From Erwinia phyllosphaerae (GTDB taxonomy: Bacteria; Pseudomonadota; Gammaproteobacteria; Enterobacterales; Enterobacteriaceae), in NCBI RefSeq assembly GCF_019132875.1, contig NZ_JAHSPF010000012.1:1-64000 (forward strand): a stretch of 64,000 nucleotides of DNA. The letters run 5' to 3'. Position 1 is the stretch's first letter; every line of letters begins with the position of its first letter. Both the position numbers and the translations under genes were made by a program. The notes under the pieces are model-generated. The model was not told the DNA's origin and made no database searches. It was given only the letters and a program-made list of their open reading frames with translations. Positions 8,376-18,714 of the stretch are shown piece after piece.

Positions 8376-9524
8376 GTGTCCCACTTTCTTCCTTTTTCCC
8401 GGCCAGCGCTGGGTGAACACGAGCTGGCTGCGGTCAGTGAAGTGATGCGCTCAGGCTGGATTACCACCGGCCCTAAAAATCAGCAGCTTGAACAGGCCTT
8501 TTGTGAACTTACCGGAAATCGTTACGGCATTGCCGTCAGTTCGGCTACGGCGGGTATGCACGTAACGTTAATGGCATTGGGGATTGGACCGGGAGATGAG
8601 GTTATTACGCCTTCGCTCACCTGGGTTTCCACGCTCAATATGATTGCTCTGCTGGGCGCCGAGCCGGTGATGATTGATGTCGATCGCGACACGCTGATGG
8701 TCACGCCAGAGGCGATTGAAGCCGCTATCACGCCACGGACAAAAGCTATCGTGCCCGTTCACTACGCCGGGGCACCTGCCGATATCGACGCTATTCACGC
8801 GTTGGGCCTGCGCCATGGTATTGCGGTCATTGACGATGCGGCACATGCGGCCGGTACTTACTATCGCGACAGGCACGTTGGCGCGACCGGCACCGCCATT
8901 TTCTCGTTTCACGCCATTAAAAATATGACCTGCGCGGAAGGCGGCCTGGTCGTCACCGACAACGAAGATCTGGCAAACCGCATTCGCAGCCTGAAGTTTC
9001 ATGGCCTGGGCGTGGACGCTTTCGACAGGCAAACCCACGGCCGTGCGCCACAGGCCGAAGTCATTATGCCTGGCTACAAATATAATCTGGCCGATATCAA
9101 CGCGGCTATCGCGCTGGTACAGCTGGACAAACTCAAAGAGCTTAATGCGCGGCGCAGCGAAATTGCTAACCGCTATCTCCGCGAGCTGGCCGACACGCCG
9201 TTTCAACCGCTGGCTCAGCCGGACTGGCCACACCAGCACGCCTGGCATCTGTTTATTATTCGCGTTGACCAGGCGCGCTGTGGCCTGAATCGCGATGAGC
9301 TGATGCAGGCGCTGAAAGAGCGCGATATCGGTACTGGCCTGCACTTCAGAGCAGCCCATACGCAAAAATATTACCGTGAACGTTTCCCAACGCTCTCTTT
9401 ACCTGCCACGGAGTGGAACTCAGACCGTATCTGTTCTATCCCGCTGTTCCCCGGTATGACCGATGAAGATGTAAGCCGCGTTATTGCTGCGCTGCGTGAA
9501 ATTGCTGAGAAACACCATGTCTGA
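8376..9524 (+). CDS. arnB: UDP-4-amino-4-deoxy-L-arabinose aminotransferase ArnB
   Basis: A 382-residue PLP enzyme of the DegT/DnrJ/EryC1 family. It transfers an amino group from glutamate to UDP-4-keto-arabinose to make UDP-Ara4N in the cytoplasm. The PLP lysine is K182 in [26 protein letters not shown] and [10 protein letters not shown] are cofactor-contact segments. The start is GTG, supported by AAGGAG 8 bases upstream. It is the first gene of arnBCADTEF, and its last codons overlap arnC by 8 bases, indicating translational coupling. Confidence 0.97.
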   Translation: MSHFLPFSRPALGEHELAAVSEVMRSGWITTGPKNQQLEQAFCELTGNRYGIAVSSATAGMHVTLMALGIGPGDEVITPSLTWVSTLNMIALLGAEPVMIDVDRDTLMVTPEAIEAAITPRTKAIVPVHYAGAPADIDAIHALGLRHGIAVIDDAAHAAGTYYRDRHVGATGTAIFSFHAIKNMTCAEGGLVVTDNEDLANRIRSLKFHGLGVDAFDRQTHGRAPQAEVIMPGYKYNLADINAAIALVQLDKLKELNARRSEIANRYLRELADTPFQPLAQPDWPHQHAWHLFIIRVDQARCGLNRDELMQALKERDIGTGLHFRAAHTQKYYRERFPTLSLPATEWNSDRICSIPLFPGMTDEDVSRVIAALREIAEKHHV

Positions 9525-10497
9525 ACAACCCATTAAAAAAGTTTCTGTTGTTATCCCTGTTTATAACGAACAGGAAAGCTTGCCTGAACTGGTACGCCGC
9601 ACCACGACCGCCTGCGCCACCTTATCGCAGGCATATGAAATCGTGCTGGTGGATGACGGCAGCAGCGACAGCTCGGCTGAGATGCTGACCGCCATGGCGG
9701 AAGAGCCGGGCAGCCATGTGGTCGCCGTGCTGCTTAACCGTAACTACGGCCAGCACTCGGCGATTATGGCTGGCTTTAGCCACGTCAGCGGCGATCTGAT
9801 TATCACGCTGGACGCCGATTTACAGAACCCACCTGAAGAGATCCCGCGTCTGGTTGAAAAAGCGGAAGAGGGCTATGACGTGGTGGGCACCGTCAGGCAG
9901 AACCGCCAGGATAGCTGGTTCCGAAAAAAGGCGTCGCGGATGATCAATCATCTTATCCAGCGCGCGACCGGCAAAGCGATGGGCGATTATGGCTGTATGC
10001 TGCGTGCCTACCGCCGCCATATCATTGAAGCGATGCTGCACTGTCACGAGCGCAGCACGTTTATTCCTATCCTTGCCAATACGTTTGCCCGGCGGGCCAT
10101 TGAGATCCCGGTGCTGCATGCGGAGCGCGAATTTGGCGATTCCAAATATAGCCTGATGCGCCTGATCAACCTGATGTATGACCTGGTGACCTGTCTGACT
10201 ACAACGCCGCTGCGCATGCTTAGCGTCGTTGGCAGCCTGATTGCGCTGGCCGGGTTCGCATTTTCGCTGTTATTGATTCTGTTACGCCTGTTTTTTGGCC
10301 CGGCGTGGGCCGCCGACGGCGTCTTTATGCTGTTTGCCGTACTGTTTATTTTTATCGGCGCGCAGTTTGTGGGCATGGGACTGTTGGGTGAATACATCGG
10401 CCGTATCTATAACGATGTCCGTGCTCGCCCCCGCTACTTTATTCAACGCGTTATTAATTCATCTTTCACTGGCTCTTCTGAGGACGACAAAAAATGA
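9517..10497 (+). CDS. arnC: Undecaprenyl-phosphate 4-deoxy-4-formamido-L-arabinose transferase ArnC
   Basis: A 326-residue GT2 glycosyltransferase that loads formylated aminoarabinose onto undecaprenyl phosphate at the inner membrane. Motifs include [22 protein letters not shown] and [11 protein letters not shown] in the N-terminal catalytic domain. Two C-terminal membrane helices follow (about residues 235-260 and 268-295). The start ATG 9517 lies inside the end of arnB; an upstream in-frame ATG at 9484 would add an unrelated tail. The stop overlaps arnA by ATGA. Confidence 0.97.
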   Translation: MSEQPIKKVSVVIPVYNEQESLPELVRRTTTACATLSQAYEIVLVDDGSSDSSAEMLTAMAEEPGSHVVAVLLNRNYGQHSAIMAGFSHVSGDLIITLDADLQNPPEEIPRLVEKAEEGYDVVGTVRQNRQDSWFRKKASRMINHLIQRATGKAMGDYGCMLRAYRRHIIEAMLHCHERSTFIPILANTFARRAIEIPVLHAEREFGDSKYSLMRLINLMYDLVTCLTTTPLRMLSVVGSLIALAGFAFSLLLILLRLFFGPAWAADGVFMLFAVLFIFIGAQFVGMGLLGEYIGRIYNDVRARPRYFIQRVINSSFTGSSEDDKK

Positions 10498-12476
10498 AAG
10501 CAATAGTTTTTGCTTACCACGACATAGGTTGTATTGGCATTAATGCTCTGGTGAAAGCGGGTTATGAAATTGAAGCCATTTTTACGCATGCGGATACAGC
10601 AACAGAAAACCACTTTTTTGCCTCGGTAGCGCGTACGGCGGCGGAGCAGGGTATTCCTGTTTTTGCCCCTGAGGAAGTCAATCATCCGCTCTGGATAGAT
10701 CGTATTAAGGCGATGAATCCGGACGTTATTTTCTCTTTCTACTACCGCAACCTGCTGTGTGAAGAGATCCTGAACTGCGCCAGCGCCGGTGCCTTCAATC
10801 TGCACGGGTCGCTGCTGCCAAAATACCGTGGCCGCGCGCCGCTGAACTGGGCGCTGGTAAATGGCGAAACCGAAACGGGCGTCACGCTGCACCGTATGAC
10901 GGCGCGCGCTGATGCAGGTGCTATTCTGGCCCAGCACACCGTTGCTATCGCCGAGGAAGATAATGCGCTGACGCTGCACCGCAAGCTTAACGCTGCGGCC
11001 GAACAGCTACTGGGCGAGACGCTACCAGCGCTGAAAGAAGGGAAGGTTGCCGAACGTCCTCAGGATGAAAGTCAGGCTACCCGCGTGGGCCGCCGTACGC
11101 CGGATGATGGCCGTATCGACTGGACGAAGCCAGCGGAAACTATCAATAACCTGGTTCGCGCCGTCACCGATCCGTGGCCGGGGGCTTTTGGCTATATTGG
11201 CTCGGCAAAATTTATTATCTGGAAAGGTAAGGTCAGACGCGATCTGCCTGCGGCAAAAGCGGGTACCGTGCTGTCCGCCAACCCGCTGATTATCGCCTGC
11301 GGCCAGGATGCGCTGGAAGTGATCACCGGCCAGAGTGAGAATGGCGTTTACATGCAGGGCTCACAGCTGGCGCAAACGCTTGGGCTGGTGAATGGCGCGC
11401 TGCTAAGCAATCAGCCTGCCTCCGTTATTAAGCGCCGTACCCGCGTGTTGATCCTTGGCGTTAACGGGTTTATCGGTAATCATCTGACAGAGCGTCTGCT
11501 GCAGGACGATAACTTCGAAGTCTACGGTCTGGATATCGGTTCGGACGCGATTAGCCGCTTTATCGGCCGCCCGCGTTTTCAGTTTGTCGAAGGCGATATC
11601 AGCATCCATTCAGAGTGGATTGAATATCACATTAAAAAATGCGACGTCATTCTGCCGCTGGTCGCTATCGCCACGCCGATTGAATATACGCGCAATCCGC
11701 TGCGCGTTTTCGAGCTGGATTTTGAAGAAAACCTGAAGATTATCCGCGACTGCGTAAAATACAAAAAGCGCATTATTTTCCCTTCCACTTCTGAAGTTTA
11801 CGGTATGTGTACCGATGCCAACTTCGATGAAGATCACTCTAACCTGGTGGTCGGGCCAATCAATAAACAGCGCTGGATCTACTCCGTTTCTAAACAGCTG
11901 CTGGACCGCGTGATCTGGGCCTATGGCGATAAAGAAGGCCTGCGCTTTACCTTATTCAGGCCGTTTAACTGGATGGGGCCGCGTCTGGACAACCTGAACG
12001 CCGCACGTATCGGCAGTTCCCGCGCCATCACGCAGCTTATTCTCAACCTGGTAGAAGGCTCGCCGATTAAGCTGATCGACGGTGGCCGCCAGAAGCGCTG
12101 CTTTACCGACATCCGCGATGGTGTAGAAGCGCTGTTCCGCATTATTGAAAACAAAAACAATAACTGCGACGGCCAGATCATCAATATCGGTAACCCGGAC
12201 AACGAAGCGAGCATTAAAGAGCTGGCAGAGCAGCTGCTGGCCAGCTTCGATCGTCATCCACTGCGCGACAGCTTCCCGCCGTTTGCCGGTTTCCGCGAGG
12301 TTGAAAGCAGCACCTATTATGGTAAAGGCTACCAGGACGTTGAACACCGTAAGCCAGCCATACGTAACGCTCGCCGCCTGCTGAACTGGACGCCGGAAGT
12401 GAAAATGGAAAAAACCATCGACGCGACGCTGGACTTCTTCTTACGCACCGTTGAAGACGTGGAAAAAGCTCAATGA
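10494..12476 (+). CDS. arnA: Bifunctional UDP-Ara4N formyltransferase / UDP-glucuronate decarboxylase ArnA
   Basis: A 660-residue cytoplasmic two-domain enzyme of standard length. The N-terminal formyltransferase (about residues 1-300) carries [20 protein letters not shown], which includes the folate-binding and catalytic Asn/His. The C-terminal Rossmann dehydrogenase-decarboxylase (about 315-655) has [19 protein letters not shown] and the catalytic YSVSK. It performs the first (oxidative decarboxylation) and third (formylation) steps of the pathway. It overlaps both neighbours by ATGA. Confidence 0.98.
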   Translation: MKAIVFAYHDIGCIGINALVKAGYEIEAIFTHADTATENHFFASVARTAAEQGIPVFAPEEVNHPLWIDRIKAMNPDVIFSFYYRNLLCEEILNCASAGAFNLHGSLLPKYRGRAPLNWALVNGETETGVTLHRMTARADAGAILAQHTVAIAEEDNALTLHRKLNAAAEQLLGETLPALKEGKVAERPQDESQATRVGRRTPDDGRIDWTKPAETINNLVRAVTDPWPGAFGYIGSAKFIIWKGKVRRDLPAAKAGTVLSANPLIIACGQDALEVITGQSENGVYMQGSQLAQTLGLVNGALLSNQPASVIKRRTRVLILGVNGFIGNHLTERLLQDDNFEVYGLDIGSDAISRFIGRPRFQFVEGDISIHSEWIEYHIKKCDVILPLVAIATPIEYTRNPLRVFELDFEENLKIIRDCVKYKKRIIFPSTSEVYGMCTDANFDEDHSNLVVGPINKQRWIYSVSKQLLDRVIWAYGDKEGLRFTLFRPFNWMGPRLDNLNAARIGSSRAITQLILNLVEGSPIKLIDGGRQKRCFTDIRDGVEALFRIIENKNNNCDGQIINIGNPDNEASIKELAEQLLASFDRHPLRDSFPPFAGFREVESSTYYGKGYQDVEHRKPAIRNARRLLNWTPEVKMEKTIDATLDFFLRTVEDVEKAQ

Positions 12477-13366
12477 TAAAAGTCGGGCTTCGTATTGATG
12501 TTGATACGTGGCGTGGCACGCGTGATGGCGTGCCCCGACTACTGGAAATCCTTAAGCGGCATCGTACCCGCGGCAGTTTTTTCTTCAGCGTTGGCCCGGA
12601 CAATATGGGACGCCATTTATGGCGTCTGTTAAAGCCAAAGTTCTTGTGGAAAATGCTGCGCTCCAACGCCGCCTCGCTGTATGGCTGGGACATTCTGCTG
12701 GCAGGTACCGCCTGGCCTGGCCGCATCATTGGCAAGGGCCAGCGCGATATTCTGAAAAAAACGGCGGAAGAGCACGAGGTCGGGCTACATGCCTGGGATC
12801 ATTTTGCCTGGCAAACCTGGGCAGGCGTCTGGTCGCCTGACGAGCTGTCACGGCAAATTGCCCTGGGCAAGGACGCCTTAAGTACCCTTATCGGCCAGCC
12901 CGTCACCTGTTCAGCCGTAGCGGGCTGGCGGGCCGACCAGCGCGTGGTCGACGCTAAGGAACCTTTTCACTTCAGCTATAACAGCGACTGCCGCGGCAGC
13001 AGACCGTTTTTGCCGCTGCTGGAAAATGGCGGTACGGGAACGGTACAGATTCCGGTCACCTTGCCCACATGGGATGAAGTGGTTGGCTCTTCCGTCAGCA
13101 AGGAAGCGTTCAACGACTTTATTATCAGGAAGATAAAAGAGGATAAGGGCACGCCGGTTTACACTATTCATGCCGAAGTGGAAGGCATTGTCATGAGCGA
13201 CATGTTTGACCAGCTGTTGACGCTGGCCGAGCGTGAGGGCATTTGCTTTTGCCCGCTAAGCGAATTGCTGCCTGAAAATATCAGCCATCTACCGACAGGA
13301 AAAATTGTGCGGCGCAGCCTTGCTGGTCGTGAAGGATGGCTTGGATGCGAACAATTAATGGAGTAG
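12473..13366 (+). CDS. arnD: 4-deoxy-4-formamido-L-arabinose-phosphoundecaprenol deformylase ArnD
   Basis: A 297-residue enzyme of the NodB polysaccharide-deacetylase fold. It removes the formyl group after ArnC so that the lipid-linked sugar can be flipped. The metal-site motif [15 protein letters not shown] is at the start, the second motif is [12 protein letters not shown] near residue 105, and the later GWRADQRV is also typical. It overlaps arnA by ATGA and lies 15 bases before arnT. Confidence 0.97.
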   Translation: MIKVGLRIDVDTWRGTRDGVPRLLEILKRHRTRGSFFFSVGPDNMGRHLWRLLKPKFLWKMLRSNAASLYGWDILLAGTAWPGRIIGKGQRDILKKTAEEHEVGLHAWDHFAWQTWAGVWSPDELSRQIALGKDALSTLIGQPVTCSAVAGWRADQRVVDAKEPFHFSYNSDCRGSRPFLPLLENGGTGTVQIPVTLPTWDEVVGSSVSKEAFNDFIIRKIKEDKGTPVYTIHAEVEGIVMSDMFDQLLTLAEREGICFCPLSELLPENISHLPTGKIVRRSLAGREGWLGCEQLME

Positions 13367-13381
13367 GGGAGTAATGGAGCA

Positions 13382-15040
13382 ATGAAAATGAGAAATGGTC
13401 TTCTCCTGGTGCTGCTGTTTGCTCTGTATTACCTGGTGCCGCTGGAGTTTCGCCCGCTCTGGCAACCCGATGAGACCCGTTATGCTGAAATCAGCCGTGA
13501 AATGCTGGTCAACGGTAACTGGGTTGTGCCGCATTTTTTCGATCTTCGCTATTTTGAAAAACCCATTGCCGGTTACTGGATTAACAATATTAGTCAGCTG
13601 ATTTTTGGCCACACTAATTTTGCCGTCCGCTTTGGCTCCGTTTTTTCCATTACGCTTTCCGCCCTGCTGGTTTACTGGCTCACGCTCAGCATCTGGCAGC
13701 GGCGCACCACTGCGCTGCTGGCGGGCATCATCTTTCTTAGCAGCCTGCTGGTTTATGGCGTCGGCAGCTATGCGGTGCTCGATCCAATGATCACACTGTG
13801 GCTGGTGGCGGCTATGTGCTGTTACTGGCTGGCGATAAACGCGCGCGGCACGGCAAAAAAAGTGTTGGCCTGGCTGCTGCTGGGGCTGGCGTGCGGCATG
13901 GGCTTTATGACCAAAGGCTTCCTGGCGCTGGCGGTGCCGGTTATCGCTATTTTACCGTTTGCCATTATGCAAAAGCGTTTCAAAGAGCTGTTGCTGTTTG
14001 GGCCGCTGGCTATCGTTGGTGCAGCGCTGATCAGCGCGCCCTGGGCCATCGCTATTGCGCAACGTGAAGCTGATTTCTGGCACTACTTTTTTTGGGTTGA
14101 ACATATTCAGCGCTTTGCGGAAGACAACGCGCAGCATAAGGCGCCTTTCTGGTATTACCTGCCGGTACTGGTGTTAGGGTGCCTTCCGTGGCTGGGACTC
14201 TTGCCCGGCGCGCTACGCAGCGGCTGGCAGCAACGGCGTGAAACGCCGGGCGCTTTTTATCTGCTGAGCTGGACAATAATGCCGCTGCTGTTTTTCAGCA
14301 TCGCTAAAGGTAAACTGCCCACCTATATCCTGCCTTGCTTTGCGCCGCTGGCCGCCTTAATGGCGCAGCAGGCGCTGGCCGTAGTGGCAGCCAAAGGAAG
14401 GGCGTTAAAAGTTAACGGCTGGATTAACCTGCTCTTCGGCGCGCTCTGCGCCATCACGGTACTGATTTTCCTGGCACCGTGGGGCCCGGCGAAACATCCC
14501 GTTTATAGCCATCATGAACTATTCAGAGTAGTGCTGGCCGCGGGCGCGTTTTTGCTGTGGGGATTATGCGGCCTGCTAACGTTAAAAACGCCCGAACGAC
14601 GCTGGCTGCTGGCGGCCTGTTGTCCGCTGGCGTTGGCGCTGGTCGTAGGGCAAGCCATTCCGGAGCATGTCAGAGAAGGCAAGCTGCCGCAGGAGTTCGT
14701 TCGCCAGATGAAAAGCGAGCTGGCCCCAAGCCACTTTATCCTGGCGAACACGCCCGGCATGGCCTCTACGCTGGCATGGGAGCTACGACGTAGCGATATC
14801 ATTCTTTATTCCCAGCCGGGCGAAATGCAGTATGGCCTTAGCTATCCGGATGCCAGCCACAAGTTTATTCCTGCCGGACAGCTTGCTGCCTGGCTACAGC
14901 AGTACAGGAGACAGGGTAGCGTGTCGCTGGTGATGATAGTGCAGCGGGATAACCAGAACCCGGATGCTGATGTGCCGCAGGCGGATGCCGTTTACCGCAA
15001 GGGACGCCTGATCGTCTGTCAATACTCGCAGCAGCCATGA
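13382..15040 (+). CDS. arnT: Undecaprenyl phosphate-alpha-L-Ara4N transferase ArnT
   Basis: A 552-residue integral inner-membrane GT83 transferase that moves L-Ara4N to lipid A phosphates on the periplasmic face, lowering negative charge and polymyxin binding. The first periplasmic loop holds the conserved [15 protein letters not shown] and YFEKP; about twelve membrane helices follow. A GGAG-like site precedes the ATG. The last bases overlap arnE by ATGA. Confidence 0.97.
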   Translation: MKMRNGLLLVLLFALYYLVPLEFRPLWQPDETRYAEISREMLVNGNWVVPHFFDLRYFEKPIAGYWINNISQLIFGHTNFAVRFGSVFSITLSALLVYWLTLSIWQRRTTALLAGIIFLSSLLVYGVGSYAVLDPMITLWLVAAMCCYWLAINARGTAKKVLAWLLLGLACGMGFMTKGFLALAVPVIAILPFAIMQKRFKELLLFGPLAIVGAALISAPWAIAIAQREADFWHYFFWVEHIQRFAEDNAQHKAPFWYYLPVLVLGCLPWLGLLPGALRSGWQQRRETPGAFYLLSWTIMPLLFFSIAKGKLPTYILPCFAPLAALMAQQALAVVAAKGRALKVNGWINLLFGALCAITVLIFLAPWGPAKHPVYSHHELFRVVLAAGAFLLWGLCGLLTLKTPERRWLLAACCPLALALVVGQAIPEHVREGKLPQEFVRQMKSELAPSHFILANTPGMASTLAWELRRSDIILYSQPGEMQYGLSYPDASHKFIPAGQLAAWLQQYRRQGSVSLVMIVQRDNQNPDADVPQADAVYRKGRLIVCQYSQQP

Positions 15041-15369
15041 ATATTCTGCTGATCGTTTTCGCCAGCCTGCTGAGCTGCGCCGGACAGCTTTGCCAAAAGC
15101 AGGCGGCGCATCATGGCTTACTGAAAGGGAAATGGCATTTGCTGTTCTGGCTGGGGCTAAGCGTGCTGCTGCTGGGCTGCGCGATGCTGGTCTGGCTGCG
15201 AATATTGCAACAGGTACCGGTCGGCGTGGCTTACCCCATGCTGAGCCTGAATTTTATCTTTATTGCGCTGGCGGCCCGCTGGCTATGGAAAGAGCCCGTT
15301 TCTGTGCGGCACTGGCTGGGTATCGGCCTGATTGTAGCGGGCGTAGCGGTGATGGGGGCCTGGGCCTGA
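15037..15369 (+). CDS. arnE: Ara4N-phosphoundecaprenol flippase subunit ArnE
   Basis: A 110-residue four-helix SMR-like membrane protein. With ArnF it flips the lipid-linked aminoarabinose across the inner membrane. It begins [20 protein letters not shown] and contains [13 protein letters not shown], typical of the family. It overlaps arnT by ATGA and arnF by one base (TGATG). Confidence 0.95.
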   Translation: MNILLIVFASLLSCAGQLCQKQAAHHGLLKGKWHLLFWLGLSVLLLGCAMLVWLRILQQVPVGVAYPMLSLNFIFIALAARWLWKEPVSVRHWLGIGLIVAGVAVMGAWA

Positions 15370-15761
15370 TGGGAATTTTACTGGCGCTGTGTAGCGTTTT
15401 ACTGGTAAGCGGGGCGCAGCTGCTGATGCGCTGGTCGATGATTAACCTGCCTGCCGCCAGCGATCCGGCGGCTTTTTTCCCGGCACTCTTAACGTTTTCT
15501 CCTGCCGTCATCGGGCTGGCTGGCGGGCTGGCGGCCTATGCGCTGTCAATGCTCTGCTGGCTGCTGGCGCTGCAACGGGTCGCGCTCAGCAAAGCCTATC
15601 CGCTGCTGAGCCTAAGCTATGTCCTGGTGTGGGCCGCGGCGCTTTTTTTACCGGCGCTTCATGAGCCTTTCCGCTGGGGGAAACTGGCAGGGGTAGTGCT
15701 TATCTTTAGCGGGCTGCTGTTTATTTGCTGGCCAGCGAAAAAGCCACGCAGCGGGCAGTAA
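15369..15761 (+). CDS. arnF: Ara4N-phosphoundecaprenol flippase subunit ArnF
   Basis: A 130-residue partner of ArnE, with four membrane helices and the motifs LVSGAQLLMRWSM and ALSKAYPLLSLSYVLVW. The ATG at 15369 shares one base with the arnE stop. A longer ORF in this frame starts at 15090, but its N-terminus is a shadow of arnE. It is the last gene of the arn operon; no clear terminator follows before the next promoter region. Confidence 0.95.
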   Translation: MGILLALCSVLLVSGAQLLMRWSMINLPAASDPAAFFPALLTFSPAVIGLAGGLAAYALSMLCWLLALQRVALSKAYPLLSLSYVLVWAAALFLPALHEPFRWGKLAGVVLIFSGLLFICWPAKKPRSGQ

Positions 15762-15875
15762 TCAGCGTATTTAAAACGGGCAGGGCTGGTTGCGGAGCGC
15801 CGCGCCGCCTGCCTGAATCCTGCTTTATAAAATATTCCTTTACATTCAAACACTTTCGTCCGGTTGCCAGCACAA

Positions 15876-15894
15876 AAAGAATGATAATCGTTCG
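15876..15894 (+). promoter_or_regulatory. Fur-box candidate before siderophore-type binding protein
   Basis: The core AATGATAATC (15880-15889) matches the Fur consensus GATAATGATAATCATTATC exactly in its middle; about 12 of 19 positions agree overall. It lies about 55 bases before the GTG start, a sensible operator position. A second, weaker AT-rich match follows around 15910-15930. Confidence 0.6.
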
Positions 15895-15948
15895 TTTTAG
15901 CGGTATATTTGTTAATAATTATCGATATTGTTCTTATGGAGACGCTAC

Positions 15949-17061
15949 GTGACAATTCGTTCCTGGATGTTGGCCAGCTCGCTGGTCATTTCTGCTGGCT
16001 GTGCGGCCACCACCTATCCCTTGCAGATTACCGATATGGATAATCAGAAAGTCACGCTGGATAAGGAGCCGCAGCATGTCATTTTGCAGGATGGCCGCGA
16101 TGTTTTAGCCTTAGCGCTGCTGGATCGTGAAGATCCTTTCCGTCGCGTGGTAGCCTGGAATAATTTGCCGAAAAAGCAGGATCCGCAGACCTGGGATCTG
16201 CTGAAGAAAGCCTGGCCGGAAGCAACGAAGATCCTGGATATGGGTTTTAATGACCAGGGGCAGGTTAACCTGGAAAGCGTTATCGCTGAAAAGCCGGATT
16301 TGATGATCGCTCAGCTGCGTGCCAAAGCCGCGCTAAAGCAGACCGGCGTGCTGGATACGATGCAGCGGCTGCATATTCCGGTGGTGTTTGTTGATTATGA
16401 ACTTCATCCGGCACAAAACACGGCTAACAGCGTTACCCTGCTGGGCAAGGTGCTTAATCAGGAAGCCCGTGCGAAAGAGTATACCGATTTTTATCACCAG
16501 CGCTGGGATGCTATCCAGCAGCAGATTGCTCAGGTAAAACAGAAGCCGACGGTATTTATTGAACCTATTGCGGGTAACTCGGACAGCTGCTGCTTTACTC
16601 ACGGCCACAACGGCTGGGGCGGGCTGGTAGAGGCGGTTGGCGGCAAAAACATTGGCTCCAGCCTGCTGCCGGGGTCGTCAGGTTTTGTCGCGCTGGAAAA
16701 AATTATCGCCATGAAGCCGGACGTTTATATTATGTCGGGTTCTAAACGTCCGAATAATAACGTACTGCCGTTCGGTTATAACGTTTCCCTTAACGACGTC
16801 GCCGTTACCTTTAATAAACTGATTAACCGTACTGGCCTGCAGCAAATCACGCCGGTGAAAGAAGGCAGGGCATACGGTATTTATCATCATTTTTATAACC
16901 ATCCCTACAATATTATCGGGATGGAGATACTGGCCAAAGATCTTTATCCAGCCCGCTTTGCGACGCTTAATCCCGAGGCCGATTTTCATCAGATCGTTAC
17001 CCGCTTTACTAAGCTTCCTGACGACCCGGTAGTGCTGAGTTACGCTTCGAAGCAGCAATAA
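15949..17061 (+). CDS. Periplasmic siderophore/iron-complex binding protein (Peripla_BP_2)
   Basis: A 370-residue ABC substrate-binding protein of the class III (BtuF/FecB/FhuD) fold. The signal sequence ends near VISAGCAATT; the cysteine suggests a lipoprotein, but Ser at -3 is unusual for a lipobox. Typical features follow: YPLQITDMDNQKVTL at the start of the mature part, a linking helix, and EKIIAMKPDVYIMSGS. The start is GTG with GGAG 8 bases upstream. No permease, ATPase or TonB receptor adjoins it, so it is an orphan component whose ligand cannot be told. The Fur-box candidate supports an iron role. Confidence 0.8.
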   Translation: MTIRSWMLASSLVISAGCAATTYPLQITDMDNQKVTLDKEPQHVILQDGRDVLALALLDREDPFRRVVAWNNLPKKQDPQTWDLLKKAWPEATKILDMGFNDQGQVNLESVIAEKPDLMIAQLRAKAALKQTGVLDTMQRLHIPVVFVDYELHPAQNTANSVTLLGKVLNQEARAKEYTDFYHQRWDAIQQQIAQVKQKPTVFIEPIAGNSDSCCFTHGHNGWGGLVEAVGGKNIGSSLLPGSSGFVALEKIIAMKPDVYIMSGSKRPNNNVLPFGYNVSLNDVAVTFNKLINRTGLQQITPVKEGRAYGIYHHFYNHPYNIIGMEILAKDLYPARFATLNPEADFHQIVTRFTKLPDDPVVLSYASKQQ

Positions 17062-17170
17062 GGTTCGGGTAAAGGGTCCGCTTATCCAGTTCGCCTCCGC
17101 TGCCAGAAGGCTGTAGTGTTGCTGCAAAAATGCCGAAATATACGGCCTGTGTAGGTTTATAAGCAGCTTG

Positions 17171-17194
17171 AAAGGCGACAACTTGTCGCCTTTT
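17171..17194 (+). terminator. Intrinsic terminator after the binding-protein gene
   Basis: AAAGGCGACA and TGTCGCCTTT form a perfect 10-bp stem with a loop of about 4 bases and end in TTTT. It separates the binding-protein gene from fetA. Confidence 0.85.
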
Positions 17195-17232
17195 CGCGTT
17201 ATGATCGCCGCAATTTTTTTGGATTAACGAAA

Positions 17233-17901
17233 ATGTCAGAAACGTTCCCCCTGCTTAACGTGCAGGGTGTTACTTACAGCCAGCAGGGCGTAACCTTGCT
17301 GGCACCCGTTTCCTTTACGCTTGATGCAGGTGAGTTCGTCTGGCTGACCGGGCCATCCGGCAGCGGCAAAAGCACCTTATTAAAAATTATCGCCTCGCTG
17401 CTGGAGCCTGACGGCGGAACGCTTTTCTTTCAGGGCAGGGCAATAAGCGAGCTGAAGCCGGAAAGCTATCGACAGCAGGTTTCTTACTGCTTCCAGACGC
17501 CGGTTTTGTTTGGCGAAACGGTGTATGACAACCTGGCTTTACCCTGGCAAATTCGCCGAAAAAAAGTAGAGGCTGCGGCGTTAAAGAGCGGATTGCGCCA
17601 GGTCAATTTGCCGTCAGACATACTGGAAAAGAAGATCGGCCAGCTTTCCGGCGGAGAAAAGCAGCGGATAGCGCTGCTGCGTAACCTGCAATTCCTGCCG
17701 GATATTTTACTGCTGGATGAAATTACCAGCGCGCTGGATGAAGAAAATAAGCAGATTATCAATCAGCTTATTGCCGGACTGGTAAAAGAAAAGGGGACGG
17801 CGGCGATCTGGATTAGTCACGACGCGCGGGAAATCGGAGAGGCGCAGCGCGTTATCAGCCTTCGACCGCCAGCAAGGAGAGATGCCGATGAATCAGCATA
17901 A
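17233..17901 (+). CDS. fetA: Iron export ABC transporter ATPase FetA
   Basis: A 222-residue ABC ATPase (E. coli FetA/YbbL is 225). Walker [10 protein letters not shown] is near residue 41, the signature LSGGEKQRIALLRNLQF near 140, and Walker B ILLLDEITSALD near 160. E. coli FetAB exports excess iron and raises resistance to peroxide stress. The fetB start lies inside the 3' end, which indicates coupling. Its place after a Fur-box-controlled binding protein joins iron intake and export genes. Confidence 0.93.
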   Translation: MSETFPLLNVQGVTYSQQGVTLLAPVSFTLDAGEFVWLTGPSGSGKSTLLKIIASLLEPDGGTLFFQGRAISELKPESYRQQVSYCFQTPVLFGETVYDNLALPWQIRRKKVEAAALKSGLRQVNLPSDILEKKIGQLSGGEKQRIALLRNLQFLPDILLLDEITSALDEENKQIINQLIAGLVKEKGTAAIWISHDAREIGEAQRVISLRPPARRDADESA

Positions 17902-18655
17902 TATTACCAATGAGTCGCTGGGGCTGGCGCTGATTCTGGTTCTGGTGGCGCTGTTCGTTAGCCGCAAAGAGAAGCTGGGGCTGGAAAAAGATATTATCTG
18001 GAGCGTGTCGCGCGCCATTGTGCAGCTGGTTATTGTCGGCTATGTCCTGAAATATATCTTTGACTTACAGAACGCCGCGCTGACGGTATTGATGGTGCTG
18101 TTTATCTGCGTTAATGCAGCCTTAAACGCCCGCAAGCGCAGCCGCAATATCGACAACGCGTTTGTGCTGTCGTTTATCGCTATTACGCTAAGTACGACCT
18201 TAACGCTGGTCATTTTAGTCATGAGCGGCTCGATTGAATTTATGCCGATGCAGGTGATCCCTGTTTCCGGCATGATTGCGGGCAACGCCATGGTGGCGGT
18301 AGGGTTGTGCTACAACAATCTGAACCAGCGCTTCAGCGACAATCAGCAAAAAGTACAGGAAATGCTTAGCCTGGGCGCTTCGGTCAAACTGGCTTCCGCC
18401 AGCATTATCCGCGACAGCATCCGTTCCGCGATGATCCCTGGCGTTGACGCCGCCAAAACTGTCGGTCTGGTCAGCCTGCCGGGAATGATGTCGGGTTTGA
18501 TTTTTGCCGGTATCGATCCGGTAAAAGCGATTAAATACCAGATTATGGTGACTTTTATGCTGCTGGGCACGGCCAGCGTGGCGACTATCGTGGCGGGTTA
18601 TCTGGCTTACCGACGCTTCTTTACGCCCCGCGCGCAGCTGAAGTCGATGGAATAG
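17888..18655 (+). CDS. fetB: Iron export ABC transporter permease FetB
   Basis: A 255-residue membrane protein (E. coli 259) with about seven helices and diagnostic segments such as HNITNES, GSIEFMPMQVIPVSGMIAGNAM, TVGLVSLPGMMSGLIFAGIDP and AIKYQIMVTFMLL. I chose ATG 17888 because AAGGAG is 8 bases upstream and it gives the same N-terminus as E. coli; an ATG at 17882 is too close. It overlaps fetA by 14 bases. Confidence 0.94.
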   Translation: MNQHNITNESLGLALILVLVALFVSRKEKLGLEKDIIWSVSRAIVQLVIVGYVLKYIFDLQNAALTVLMVLFICVNAALNARKRSRNIDNAFVLSFIAITLSTTLTLVILVMSGSIEFMPMQVIPVSGMIAGNAMVAVGLCYNNLNQRFSDNQQKVQEMLSLGASVKLASASIIRDSIRSAMIPGVDAAKTVGLVSLPGMMSGLIFAGIDPVKAIKYQIMVTFMLLGTASVATIVAGYLAYRRFFTPRAQLKSME

Positions 18656-18674
18656 AAGCGGCATAAAACGAAAA

Positions 18675-18698
18675 ATGGCGAACGATAATGTTCGCCAT
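18675..18698. terminator. Hairpin terminator between convergent fetB and porin gene
   Basis: ATGGCGAAC and GTTCGCCAT form a perfect 9-bp stem with a GATAAT loop. A-runs precede it on plus, giving T-runs on minus, so it works best for the minus-strand porin gene and may also stop fetB transcripts. Confidence 0.75.
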
Positions 18699-18714
18699 TA
18701 GTTTATCGACCGGA

